64,000 nt of DNA from Gammaproteobacteria bacterium (GTDB taxonomy: Bacteria > Pseudomonadota > Gammaproteobacteria > SZUA-229), in assembly GCA_029882215.1 (NCBI GenBank), contig JAOULC010000013.1:1-64000 (forward strand). The letters are read 5' to 3'. Shown here one piece after another: positions 16,616 through 24,355 of the stretch (the first letter of the stretch is position 1; every line of letters starts with the position of its first letter). The position numbers and the translations under genes are program-made. The notes beneath the pieces are model-generated. The model was given only the letters and a program-made list of their open reading frames with translations, did not search any database and had not been told where the DNA came from.

Positions 16616-16644
16616 TTGACACAAAACCCGTGAGCTTTAATACT
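16616..16644 (+). promoter_or_regulatory. sigma-70-type promoter of the cyclophilin gene
   Basis: A perfect -35 box TTGACA (16616-16621) is followed after 17 bases by AATACT (16639-16644), a four-of-six match to the -10 box. The start codon of the cyclophilin gene is 26 bases downstream. Confidence 0.55.
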
Positions 16645-16670
16645 GCCTGCAACTTTACAGGAATAACAAA

Positions 16671-17300
16671 ATGACATTACTCAAAATGATTGCACCAGCG
16701 CTGATCCTTAGCCTGCTCAGCGCCTGCTCTGGCAGCAACAACAGCGGACCGGACAAGCGTTCTGCTGCACTGACTCAGTTTACAAACACCGCGGACTTAA
16801 CTACTGTTGTCATCAGCACTTCAGCCGGTGATATTGAAATCGCACTCGATTCTGCGCGCGCACCGGAAACGGTAAAGAATTTTCTGAGCTATGTTGATAA
16901 CGGTTTTTATAGCGGCACTATTTTTCACCGCGTGATCAAAGACTTCATGATTCAGGGCGGCGGATTCACCACGGATTACGAGAAAAAAGTCAACCAGCCG
17001 GCTGTTAAAAATGAAGCCGACAACGGCCTGAGAAACGAAAAATATACGATCGCAATGGCACGCACAGCCGCTCCGCATTCGGCTACTTCGCAGTTTTTTA
17101 TTAATACAAAAAACAATGGTTTTTTAAATCACAGCAGTAAATCAACGCAAGGCTGGGGTTATGCCGTGTTTGGTATTGTGACCAGTGGTAAAGATATAGT
17201 TGATCAGATTAACACCGTTAGCACTGGCCCGGATGGTCCTTTCCAAAGCGATGCACCGCAAAAACAGGTGGTTATAAAATCTGTTACGCGCAAGCTATAA
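16671..17300 (+). CDS. lipoprotein cyclophilin-type peptidyl-prolyl isomerase
   Basis: The signal peptide ends in a lipobox LSAC (Cys19), so the mature protein is a lipoprotein facing the periplasm. The cyclophilin domain (about 40-205) shows FHRVIKDFMIQGGGF, with the catalytic Arg in FHRV, and the TSQFFIN active-site segment. It matches the short bacterial PpiA/PpiB type. A serine- and asparagine-rich linker follows the lipid Cys. It is a single gene with its own promoter, converging on ubiC. Confidence 0.93.
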   Translation: MTLLKMIAPALILSLLSACSGSNNSGPDKRSAALTQFTNTADLTTVVISTSAGDIEIALDSARAPETVKNFLSYVDNGFYSGTIFHRVIKDFMIQGGGFTTDYEKKVNQPAVKNEADNGLRNEKYTIAMARTAAPHSATSQFFINTKNNGFLNHSSKSTQGWGYAVFGIVTSGKDIVDQINTVSTGPDGPFQSDAPQKQVVIKSVTRKL

Positions 17301-17316
17301 AAGCAGCGATTTTAAT

Positions 17317-17344
17317 CCACTATCGCCAGTAATGGCGCTAGTGG
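17317..17344. terminator. stem-loop between convergent cyclophilin gene and ubiC
   Basis: CCACTA-T-CGCCA pairs with TGGCG-C-TAGTGG around a GTAA loop, giving eleven pairs with one mismatch. It lies between the two convergent stops. There is no long T-run on either strand, so it may also be a plain hairpin barrier. Confidence 0.45.
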
Positions 17345-17377
17345 CCTGTTCAAAAAAATGCTGTCACTTTCGTTAGC

Positions 17378-17905
17378 TCAGATCAATTGCGGTAAAAAAA
17401 ACTCACTCACCAGCAGTGGTTTATTATTTAATTTAAAAACAGAGCGTCTGCCCCAGATTTCAGATTCTTCCTTAGTCTTAAACTTTAGCTGAGCCGGTTT
17501 AAGGCGGGCAATTTGCACTTCGCCTCTTTGCATACTTTTGTCTGAAAACAAAACCGCACCAAGCGGTTTATTACCCAGGTGTGCGAGTCTTCTTTGCGAC
17601 CCCACAAGGGTTGAAACAGGAATGATGGTGCGTGCATAAACCAGTGGCCGGCCATCACATAATAAATACACTTCACGTATCAATGCGGTTTCACGATTCG
17701 CCATGCCTAATAACCGGTGCTCGCCCAGATGCGGACAGGCATAGCTCTCAGATAACACCCGCACACTGAACTGACCCGCACAATGCTTTACCAGCCGGGC
17801 TGTTAGTGATGACGGATCGAATAACCAGCCGGCAATCTCGGGGGATAAATCAGTATAAAAACTTTGCGCACGGTTTCGCCAGTGCTGTATTCGATAACGG
17901 GTCAT
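17378..17905 (-). CDS. ubiC: chorismate lyase
   Basis: UbiC splits chorismate into 4-hydroxybenzoate and pyruvate, the first committed step of ubiquinone synthesis. The 175-residue protein shows the family blocks REVYLLCDGRPLVYARTIIP and IWGRRSVF, the latter being part of the product-binding pocket. The length is normal. It is the last gene of a minus-strand run after arsS and a DUF4389 gene (20-base gap). ubiA, its usual partner, is not in the window. Confidence 0.92.
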   Translation of the reverse strand: MTRYRIQHWRNRAQSFYTDLSPEIAGWLFDPSSLTARLVKHCAGQFSVRVLSESYACPHLGEHRLLGMANRETALIREVYLLCDGRPLVYARTIIPVSTLVGSQRRLAHLGNKPLGAVLFSDKSMQRGEVQIARLKPAQLKFKTKEESEIWGRRSVFKLNNKPLLVSEFFLPQLI

Positions 17906-17925
17906 TAATATTTATTACGCTTATA

Positions 17926-18246
17926 TCAGTCTTTATCATTATCAACTAGTGCTTTATCGTGGCCGACTTTTGGCTCGCCTTTGGGCCATGCACCCAGAGG
18001 ATACGGCTGGTAGTCACTGTTAAAAGTCAGATAGGACAATACCTGATAAATGTACGTGCTAATCGCCTGACCTAATTTTAGTAGCCGTGCATTTTTGCTG
18101 CCTGTGAACAGCACAAGCAATAACTGCAGCACCACCACAGCGGTCAGCACCACTTCAGCCAGACTGTACAAAATCGTAAACAGCAACATATAAAGCACAC
18201 GAGTCCAGGTATCAGTACTTTTTAAATTTTCTTTAATATCATCCAT
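17926..18246 (-). CDS. DUF4389 family membrane protein
   Basis: The protein has one long hydrophobic region (about residues 17-50, probably two close helices), then the conserved stretch LGQAISTYIYQVLSYLTF and the proline-rich YPLGAWP of DUF4389. The function of the family is unknown. The ATG at 18246 has a GAGG-containing ribosome site. An upstream GTG at 18285 would overlap the arsS stop and is less likely. It lies between arsS and ubiC. Confidence 0.85.
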   Translation of the reverse strand: MDDIKENLKSTDTWTRVLYMLLFTILYSLAEVVLTAVVVLQLLLVLFTGSKNARLLKLGQAISTYIYQVLSYLTFNSDYQPYPLGAWPKGEPKVGHDKALVDNDKD

Positions 18247-18274
18247 TTTCTCAGCCTCTTTTTTATTATTTACA

Positions 18275-19240
18275 TTAACCGGCACTTAAAGCGCCGCCAC
18301 AACTTGAACCCTGCCCGGCAGTGCAACCATAACAGTGATCCGCTATTACAATTTCATTATTATCCAGCTGTTCTACAGATATTTCGCTGATATGTTTTTT
18401 TTCACCGTTTATTAATAACGGCAGATCAAGCAGCTGATTAAAATCACAGTCAAACACATTCCCCTGCCAGTCCACACTGATTAACTCACGGCACATTACC
18501 GTCTTAATATTTTCAGCCGAGCAGGAGGATTTCAGCAGTTGCATATAACTTTCAAATTCACCTTTTGAAATTAATGTGCTGCCAAAGCGTTTAATTGGCA
18601 TATTAGTAATGGTAAACAGGTGATTAAATGCGATATCAAACTCTTCGGCAAGCTTCTGCTTATAGTCGCTTTCCAGCTGATCCTGAGCCGGCGGTAAAAA
18701 TGCACCGCCCGGGTTATAAACCAGATTTAATAACAGATCACTGTGTGGCTGTGCATATCCCAGTTCATTGAGTTTTTTAATGCCGGCTATACTGGCTGAA
18801 AAAACGCCCTTACCACGCTGACCATCGACATTTTCTGCCGTGTAACATGGCAGAGAGGCGACAACCTCTACCTGATGAGACGCTAAAAAAACGGCTAAAT
18901 CCTGCTGCCCCGGTTCGCTTAATATGGTCAGATTACAGCGGTCGATGACATGAACGCCCAGCGCACGCGCATGTTCAACAAGATTCCTGAACTGCGGGTG
19001 CAGCTCTGGCGCACCACCGGTCAGATCGAGTTTTTCAATAGCTCCTGATGACAATAGTTTAATCACGGCCTCAATATTATCGGCCGACATCTCTTCGGTC
19101 CGTCGCGGGCTGGCATCCACATGACAATGCAGGCACTGCTGGTTGCAGCGGTAACCCAGGTTAACCTGTAGTGTCTTCAGCGGTGCCCGCTTAAGCGGCG
19201 GGAAATCTGTATTGATCAGTAACGGCAATGTCGCGTGCAT
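18275..19240 (-). CDS. arsS: arsenosugar biosynthesis radical SAM protein ArsS
   Basis: The radical SAM motif C32-x3-C36-x2-C39 (CNQQCLHC) sits in the context typical of ArsS, followed by LDLTGGAPELHP. The C-terminal DUF3641 half carries YNPGGAFLPP and a Cys-rich end (CYGCTAGQGSSCGG), probably for a second cluster. ArsS is proposed to join an adenosyl group to methylated arsenic in arsenosugar synthesis. I chose the ATG at 19240: the longer frame to 19312 would overlap the divergent gene region and adds residues not seen in the family. No arsM gene is adjacent. Confidence 0.9.
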   Translation of the reverse strand: MHATLPLLINTDFPPLKRAPLKTLQVNLGYRCNQQCLHCHVDASPRRTEEMSADNIEAVIKLLSSGAIEKLDLTGGAPELHPQFRNLVEHARALGVHVIDRCNLTILSEPGQQDLAVFLASHQVEVVASLPCYTAENVDGQRGKGVFSASIAGIKKLNELGYAQPHSDLLLNLVYNPGGAFLPPAQDQLESDYKQKLAEEFDIAFNHLFTITNMPIKRFGSTLISKGEFESYMQLLKSSCSAENIKTVMCRELISVDWQGNVFDCDFNQLLDLPLLINGEKKHISEISVEQLDNNEIVIADHCYGCTAGQGSSCGGALSAG

Positions 19241-19339
19241 TAAATTGAACCTGTTGATACAACTGTTTTGAGTCCTGATTATACACGTGTTAGATTGGGC
19301 ATAACCAGCCAATGCAGTTTAAATACTAACGGATACAGC

Positions 19340-20056
19340 ATGTCACAACCAGCCGACACCTCCATTCAAAACATACCACTCGATTTACTTGCACTGGCAT
19401 TCATTCCGGTTTTTGCCGTTGTTATCATTTTATTTAAATGGTCGCATCACTATAAATATTCTGTCTATGCAGTAAGCCGGATGTTAGCTCAGCTCATGCT
19501 GATTGGTTACGTACTTAACTATATCTTCGCCTCGAACAGCTCACTGCTAATGCTAAGCATCATTTTACTGATGATCACCGTATCCAGTTCAATTGCACTC
19601 AACCATATAAAACATAAAACCCCGTCACATTATAAAATCACCTTTCTTTCTATTTTACTTCCGGGCGGACTGACATTCTTCCTCATCACCCAGCTTGTTT
19701 TGCAACTGGATCCCTGGTATCTGCCAAATTATTTTATTCCAATCGCCGGCATGATATTCGCCAATGCAATGACCAGTGTCAGCCTGGCGGCCGAGCGTTT
19801 TGATTCAGAGTACGGCAGAAGTCAGGTTTACCTTGAAGCACGCAACACCGCGTTTAAAGCCGCGATGATTCCTCAGCATAATGCATTGCTTGCGGTAGGG
19901 CTGGTTTCACTGCCGGGCATGATGACCGGACAAATACTTTCCGGCGTCTCTCCGCTGATTGCGGCGCGCTATCAAATTATGGTGATGTGTATGATTTATG
20001 GCTCGGCCGGTCTTGCAGCGGCGATGTATTTGTACCTGAATAGAAAACATTACTGA
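19340..20056 (+). CDS. fetB: FetB/UPF0014 family ABC permease
   Basis: The 238-residue protein has about six to seven membrane helices and the hallmark blocks IPIAGMIFANAMTS and GLVSLPGMMTGQILSG, seen in FetB of E. coli, the permease of an iron exporter that aids peroxide resistance. The ATG at 19340 is chosen over 19268 because the N-terminal extension would be hydrophilic and would overlap the arsS promoter region. The ATPase partner gene fetA is not next to it, so the partner must be elsewhere or missing. Confidence 0.88.
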   Translation: MSQPADTSIQNIPLDLLALAFIPVFAVVIILFKWSHHYKYSVYAVSRMLAQLMLIGYVLNYIFASNSSLLMLSIILLMITVSSSIALNHIKHKTPSHYKITFLSILLPGGLTFFLITQLVLQLDPWYLPNYFIPIAGMIFANAMTSVSLAAERFDSEYGRSQVYLEARNTAFKAAMIPQHNALLAVGLVSLPGMMTGQILSGVSPLIAARYQIMVMCMIYGSAGLAAAMYLYLNRKHY

Positions 20057-20277
20057 ATTCGACAAAGCATTTTCGCCAATGCAGTCTAACAGATAATACT
20101 GCCACGTATTCTTCTGTCCTTTATCATTTTTACCTATTGATATATGAACAATGACTTTCCAGTTTCAGGTACAGCTAACACATAGCGACTGGATTAACTA
20201 CGAAACTGCAATAAAAAAGAAGGGCCCTGATTTTTTAACCCGACGACATTTCCATGAACAAATTTAAGTGAAAAAAC

Positions 20278-20583
20278 TTAAAGGTATTTAATACGCTGGC
20301 GCAGCTCATCAACCCCGATCGTCACATCTTTAAATGCAGCACCGTCATCCACTGTGCCAACGATGATGCCTGTACCTGATACCGGAATCATTGTATCAAT
20401 TTGAAAGCGCCCTTTGCTGCCGCGCAGGAAACACTCCTCGTCAAAATACAGGTAATTGCCATCACTGCCAATCTGATCTGATTCAATGGTGTCATAACCA
20501 ATCAGTTTTTTAATATCAGCCATCGTCACGATCTCAACAGCTTCGATTGTTTGCGTTTCAGCGGTAATTAAAAGTGCTTTCAT
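20278..20583 (-). CDS. hypothetical protein, 101 aa
   Basis: I do not recognise the family with confidence; the start MKALLITAETQTIEAVEIV and a central GSDGNYLYFDEE remind me of small DUF3846-like proteins. It is soluble, beta-rich and without signal peptide. An AGGAAA-type ribosome site precedes the ATG. The gene is alone, ending 221 bases from the stop of the convergent fetB and starting 231 bases from the divergent oxyR. Confidence 0.65.
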   Translation of the reverse strand: MKALLITAETQTIEAVEIVTMADIKKLIGYDTIESDQIGSDGNYLYFDEECFLRGSKGRFQIDTMIPVSGTGIIVGTVDDGAAFKDVTIGVDELRQRIKYL

Positions 20584-20814
20584 TTTATTTTCCTTTCAAA
20601 TTTTTCACGTAGCGATTTTTAACTTCTATAATCTCATCATGAACGCCCTTCTCTGAGCGTATCAGGTCTGGGCGCATCAGGCCGTTATGCAAGCACTCAC
20701 ATATGCTTTAACTTAAGCATAGCTGCTTTCAGCGAAAGCATAATACAGAGCGGGCATTGATATCTGAAATCGTTTATTTATACTAAAGTCATTGATTCGA
20801 CCTATGATAAGAAT

Positions 20815-21768
20815 ATGAATTTACGTGACCTGAAATATATTATTGCTGTCGCAGACACTCGGCATTTCGGAAAAGCCGCTGAACGTTGTTTTGTCAGCCA
20901 GCCGACCTTAAGTGGCCAGATAAAAAAACTGGAAGAAGATTTAGGGGTGACGATTTTTGAACGCACCAACCGTTCGGTTGAAGTCACCCCGATTGGTGAA
21001 GCGATTCTGACACATGCGCATCAAATCATGGAACAGGCTGATGCCATTCGCCAGTTGTCCCTTGCGCATCAGGACCCACTGGCCGGCCCACTGCGCATAG
21101 GCGCCATTCCGACACTCAGCCCTTATTTAATGCCGCTGATTCTGATGCCACTTAAAAATCAATATCCGCAAATGCGAATGGTATTATCTGAAGAGATGAC
21201 CGATACCTTATTGCAACGACTGCGTAATCATGAAATTGATGCCGCATTGCTGGCAACAGATGTCAATGAACAGGATTTTGAGGTGATGCCATTATTCAAT
21301 GAACCATTCTGGCTCGTCTACCCCACCGATCATGAGTTTTATACCAAGGATGAGATCACTCAAAAGGATTTAGATAAAACCGATTTATTACTGCTGTCGG
21401 AAGGCCACTGTCTGGCACAACAGGCGATGGACGTCTGCCGCCTGAAAGAGCGTAAAGATCAGGGAGAGATGGCCGACCTGCGCGCATCGAGCCTTGAAAC
21501 CTTATTACAACTGGTCAGCGCCGGTTTCGGCACCACACTGGTTCCGGCACTGGCAATGCGCGGCTCATGGACCAGTGGCAGTGGTATTGTTGCGCGTAAA
21601 CTGGAATTTAAAAATGCCTACCGCTGTGTCTCTCTGGTGTTCAGAAAGAGCTACCCACGCCAGCAGGCACTACAGGCATTTGCACAAATCATACTGGATA
21701 GTTTGCCGGATACCGTTTCTCCGCTAATGAATAAGCAGCCCGGCAAAGCAAAGAAACACAAGACTTAA
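20815..21768 (+). CDS. oxyR: hydrogen-peroxide-inducible transcriptional activator OxyR
   Basis: A LysR-type regulator with an N-terminal winged helix-turn-helix (LKYIIAVADTRHFGKAAERC to LEEDLGVTIFER) and a C-terminal sensing domain. The redox cysteines fall exactly at C199 (EGHCL) and C208 (DVCRL), the same numbers and spacing as in E. coli OxyR, where peroxide joins them into a disulfide that activates the protein. This sets it apart from other LysR proteins. It is convergent with a DyP peroxidase gene, and a peroxiredoxin-glutaredoxin gene is next, so the trio forms a peroxide-defence locus. Confidence 0.95.
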   Translation: MNLRDLKYIIAVADTRHFGKAAERCFVSQPTLSGQIKKLEEDLGVTIFERTNRSVEVTPIGEAILTHAHQIMEQADAIRQLSLAHQDPLAGPLRIGAIPTLSPYLMPLILMPLKNQYPQMRMVLSEEMTDTLLQRLRNHEIDAALLATDVNEQDFEVMPLFNEPFWLVYPTDHEFYTKDEITQKDLDKTDLLLLSEGHCLAQQAMDVCRLKERKDQGEMADLRASSLETLLQLVSAGFGTTLVPALAMRGSWTSGSGIVARKLEFKNAYRCVSLVFRKSYPRQQALQAFAQIILDSLPDTVSPLMNKQPGKAKKHKT

Positions 21769-21774
21769 AACGAT

Positions 21775-22656
21775 TTAAAGCCCGACCGCGCTCAGATCCA
21801 GCTTACCGTTACTGATTGGTGGACACCAGTAATACGCTCCGCTGACCGGCCGGGTAAACGTAAATAATGCATCACTGATTTTATCTTCATGCCCGAGCAT
21901 GCGATTGAGCACTGCCTCAAACGCATCAAATGATTTACCAAAAGCCACAAACACCAGACCTGCCTGCATGCCTTCCGACCACGGCATTGAACGGCGTAGC
22001 ATAAACGCCTCCGGCTCAAAGCTTTCCTGCGCAGCGCGTTTAACATGAGCCGAAAGCGGTGCTTCTTCAAACTCATCGTTATCACTGATATGCCGGCCAA
22101 TTACATCATCACGCTGAGCGGTTGTCATTGACTTGAGTATGTCAAAGTCATGCAACCACTGCTGCACCGCGACGAAACTGCCGCCATCTAAACCGCCGCC
22201 CTGGCCCTGCACAATCGCCGCCTCAATGGCTTCTTTTCCCTGCGGATTCTCGCTACCGTCTTCATAACCACTGAGATCACGGTTCTGATCATAGGCAAAC
22301 GAATCAATCACATCATTTAATGTAAAAGCCGGCGCCAGCCATTCTTCTATTTGCAGTGAACGATGAAAAATTTCACCGCGATCATCGCCATGCAACCAGC
22401 ACCAGACAGCCGCCGGCGTCGAGGGTATTCCGATACCGCAGCCCGTTTGTGCCGGCATAATGGATAAGCCAGTAACTGCTTTACCCAGAACATCAACCAG
22501 CGACTGGCCTAAACCGACCACCGTATTAGCGCTATCAATATTAGCTGCCAGTAGCGTCAGGGACGCTGCAATTTCCGTTTCAGAATCGATAGAGAATGAT
22601 AAGTAACGCGCCAGCCGGGGATTGTCGGCAAGGATGCCAGTTTGAGTCAGTTGCAT
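21775..22656 (-). CDS. DyP-type haem peroxidase (YfeX-like)
   Basis: The 293-residue protein shows the DyP motif as SGYEDGSENP (GxxDG form), whose Asp is the distal acid, and the proximal haem His in SAHVKRAAQE, followed by RRSMPW. There is no Tat signal, so it is a cytosolic YfeX-like member. Such enzymes reduce peroxide at haem. It converges on oxyR with 6 bases between the stops, and its 5' end faces the peroxiredoxin-glutaredoxin gene, so the two may be driven from one divergent region (22657-22939). Confidence 0.92.
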   Translation of the reverse strand: MQLTQTGILADNPRLARYLSFSIDSETEIAASLTLLAANIDSANTVVGLGQSLVDVLGKAVTGLSIMPAQTGCGIGIPSTPAAVWCWLHGDDRGEIFHRSLQIEEWLAPAFTLNDVIDSFAYDQNRDLSGYEDGSENPQGKEAIEAAIVQGQGGGLDGGSFVAVQQWLHDFDILKSMTTAQRDDVIGRHISDNDEFEEAPLSAHVKRAAQESFEPEAFMLRRSMPWSEGMQAGLVFVAFGKSFDAFEAVLNRMLGHEDKISDALFTFTRPVSGAYYWCPPISNGKLDLSAVGL

Positions 22657-22939
22657 GATGATTCCTGTTAATCGTTTCTTAAAGACTAGCGCTAATACAT
22701 CACTTTGTAAAAGAGTTATCTGTTAGCACGGCTGATATTACGGCACCTCAGCTACATAGAGGCCAGCAATATCATTTATTTGTAAAACCAATCGTTCTGA
22801 TAACAACAAACAATTTTATCTATTACAAACCAAACACCATAATTCTCCCAACTTAAGCAACAAGTGCAACCGAGTCTAGCTATCAATGAGTACTCGGTCA
22901 GTTTAATAGTTTATTTAACTTAAATATCGGAGATATAAA

Positions 22940-23683
22940 ATGTTTGAAAATCGTCAAGGTCAAAATATTCCACAAGTCACTTTTCGTACGCGTCAGGATC
23001 ATCAATGGGTCGATGTCACATCAGATGAGCTGTTCAAAGGCAAAACAGTGGTTGTGTTTTCACTACCGGGTGCTTTTACCCCGACTTGCTCATCTACTCA
23101 TGTGCCCCGCTACAATCAGTTAACACCGGTACTTAAGCAAAACGGTGTTGATGACGTGATTTGTATGTCGGTTAATGACGCCTTCGTTATGAATGAATGG
23201 AAAGCAGAACAGCATGCTGACAATGTCACTTTTATCGCTGATGGTAACGGACACTTTACCGATGGCATGGGCCTACTGGTAGACAAGCAAGACCTCGGCT
23301 TTGGCAATCGCTCATGGCGCTATTCAATGCTGGTTAAAGATGGCGTGATTGAAAAAATGTTCATCGAGCCTAACAAGCCGGGCGACCCGTTTGAAGTATC
23401 GGATGCCGATACCATGCTGCAATACATCGCGCCGAATGCGACAAAGCCAAGCAGCATCACCCTCTTCACTCGTGAAGGTTGTGAATACTGTGTTCGTGCC
23501 AAAGGCTTGCTACGCGATGCCGGCCTGCCATTTGAAGAACTGGTACTGAACCGCGACTATACAGAAGCGACCATCCGCGCTGTATCGGGCATGTCAACCG
23601 TGCCGCAGGTGTTCATTGACGGCGATCACATTGGCGGATCGGAAGATCTCGAACAGTTTTTAAACAAGCAGCAAGCTGCTTAA
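22940..23683 (+). CDS. peroxiredoxin-glutaredoxin fusion protein (Prx5/Grx hybrid)
   Basis: Residues 1-160 form a Prx5-type peroxiredoxin with the peroxidatic Cys50 in [11 protein letters not shown]. Residues about 170-245 form a glutaredoxin with the redox pair C181-x2-C184 (CEYC). The fusion, known from Haemophilus and other bacteria, lets glutathione recycle the peroxidase directly. The ATG follows GGAG. It is divergent from the DyP gene and near oxyR, which suggests OxyR control, although I could not find a convincing OxyR site in the intergenic stretch. A strong terminator follows at 23716. Confidence 0.95.
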   Translation: MFENRQGQNIPQVTFRTRQDHQWVDVTSDELFKGKTVVVFSLPGAFTPTCSSTHVPRYNQLTPVLKQNGVDDVICMSVNDAFVMNEWKAEQHADNVTFIADGNGHFTDGMGLLVDKQDLGFGNRSWRYSMLVKDGVIEKMFIEPNKPGDPFEVSDADTMLQYIAPNATKPSSITLFTREGCEYCVRAKGLLRDAGLPFEELVLNRDYTEATIRAVSGMSTVPQVFIDGDHIGGSEDLEQFLNKQQAA

Positions 23684-23715
23684 ATTCTTCCGCCCTTCCC
23701 TCTGTGTAAGTCTTT

Positions 23716-23744
23716 GGTGGCTCACCTCCTGAGCCACCTTTTTT
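23716..23744 (+). terminator. intrinsic terminator after the peroxiredoxin-glutaredoxin gene
   Basis: GGTGGCTCA (23716-23724) pairs perfectly with TGAGCCACC (23730-23738) around a five-base loop and is followed by six T. Confidence 0.92.
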
Positions 23745-23837
23745 AAAATTTGAATCGGCTTAAATCAAACATAGATAAAATGATTCGTGTATAAATAGAA
23801 AGCCGTTAAAGCAATCCGAATGACAGGAGGTAATGAT

Positions 23838-24320
23838 ATGTCCGCATCAGGCATTACACTTCGTTCAGCCCGAACCACAGATCTCGATAATATTAACCGC
23901 GTCGTTAGCTCCGCCGTGATGTGCTGGAATTTACCGGATCGAGTGAAACGACTGTCTTTGCCAAGCTACCATTACAACGAACTGGATCTCGATCACTTCC
24001 AGCTTATCATTGCCGAAGACCAGCAGAAAAATATCACCGGTGTTGCCGCATGGGCAGCCGCCGATACTAAAGACACGCCGGCAAACTGCAAAGCGCTGTT
24101 ATTACATGGCCTTTATATCGAGCCATTATTTCAACATAAGGGCATTGGCCGGCAACTGCTGCTAGCCGCAGAAAGGGCCGCTCATGCGGCACATTATGAC
24201 GGACTTTTAGTTAAAGCTCAGGATGATGCTACAGGTTTTTTCCTGGCACAGGGAATGCAAAAGCTGGCCATAGAAAACAGCTCACGAGATTATGCCAACC
24301 GATTCTGGAAAAGCATATAG
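23838..24320 (+). CDS. GNAT family N-acetyltransferase
   Basis: The GNAT acetyl-CoA loop appears as FQHKGIGRQLLLAAE (motif A, Q/R-x-x-G-x-G), with the usual beta4 before it (LLLHGLYIEP). The 160-residue size is normal for a single GNAT domain. The ATG at 23838 is preceded at ideal distance by a full AGGAGG (23825-23830), which excludes the in-frame ATG at 23820. The substrate is unknown. It is convergent with recG. Confidence 0.88.
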   Translation: MSASGITLRSARTTDLDNINRVVSSAVMCWNLPDRVKRLSLPSYHYNELDLDHFQLIIAEDQQKNITGVAAWAAADTKDTPANCKALLLHGLYIEPLFQHKGIGRQLLLAAERAAHAAHYDGLLVKAQDDATGFFLAQGMQKLAIENSSRDYANRFWKSI

Positions 24321-24355
24321 TTTACTGCCCAGACAGATTCACCTTAACGGCATGT

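Noticed and set aside
20151-20267. 38-codon frame starting MTFQFQVQLTHSDW
   Set aside because: The frame is intact and ends 10 bases before the next gene, but it lacks a ribosome site and any resemblance, so chance is more likely.
22787-22823. Possible OxyR site between the DyP and Prx-Grx genes
   Set aside because: One half (22809-22823) matches the OxyR half-site at 7 of 10 positions, but the half expected 22 bases upstream matches only 4 of 10.
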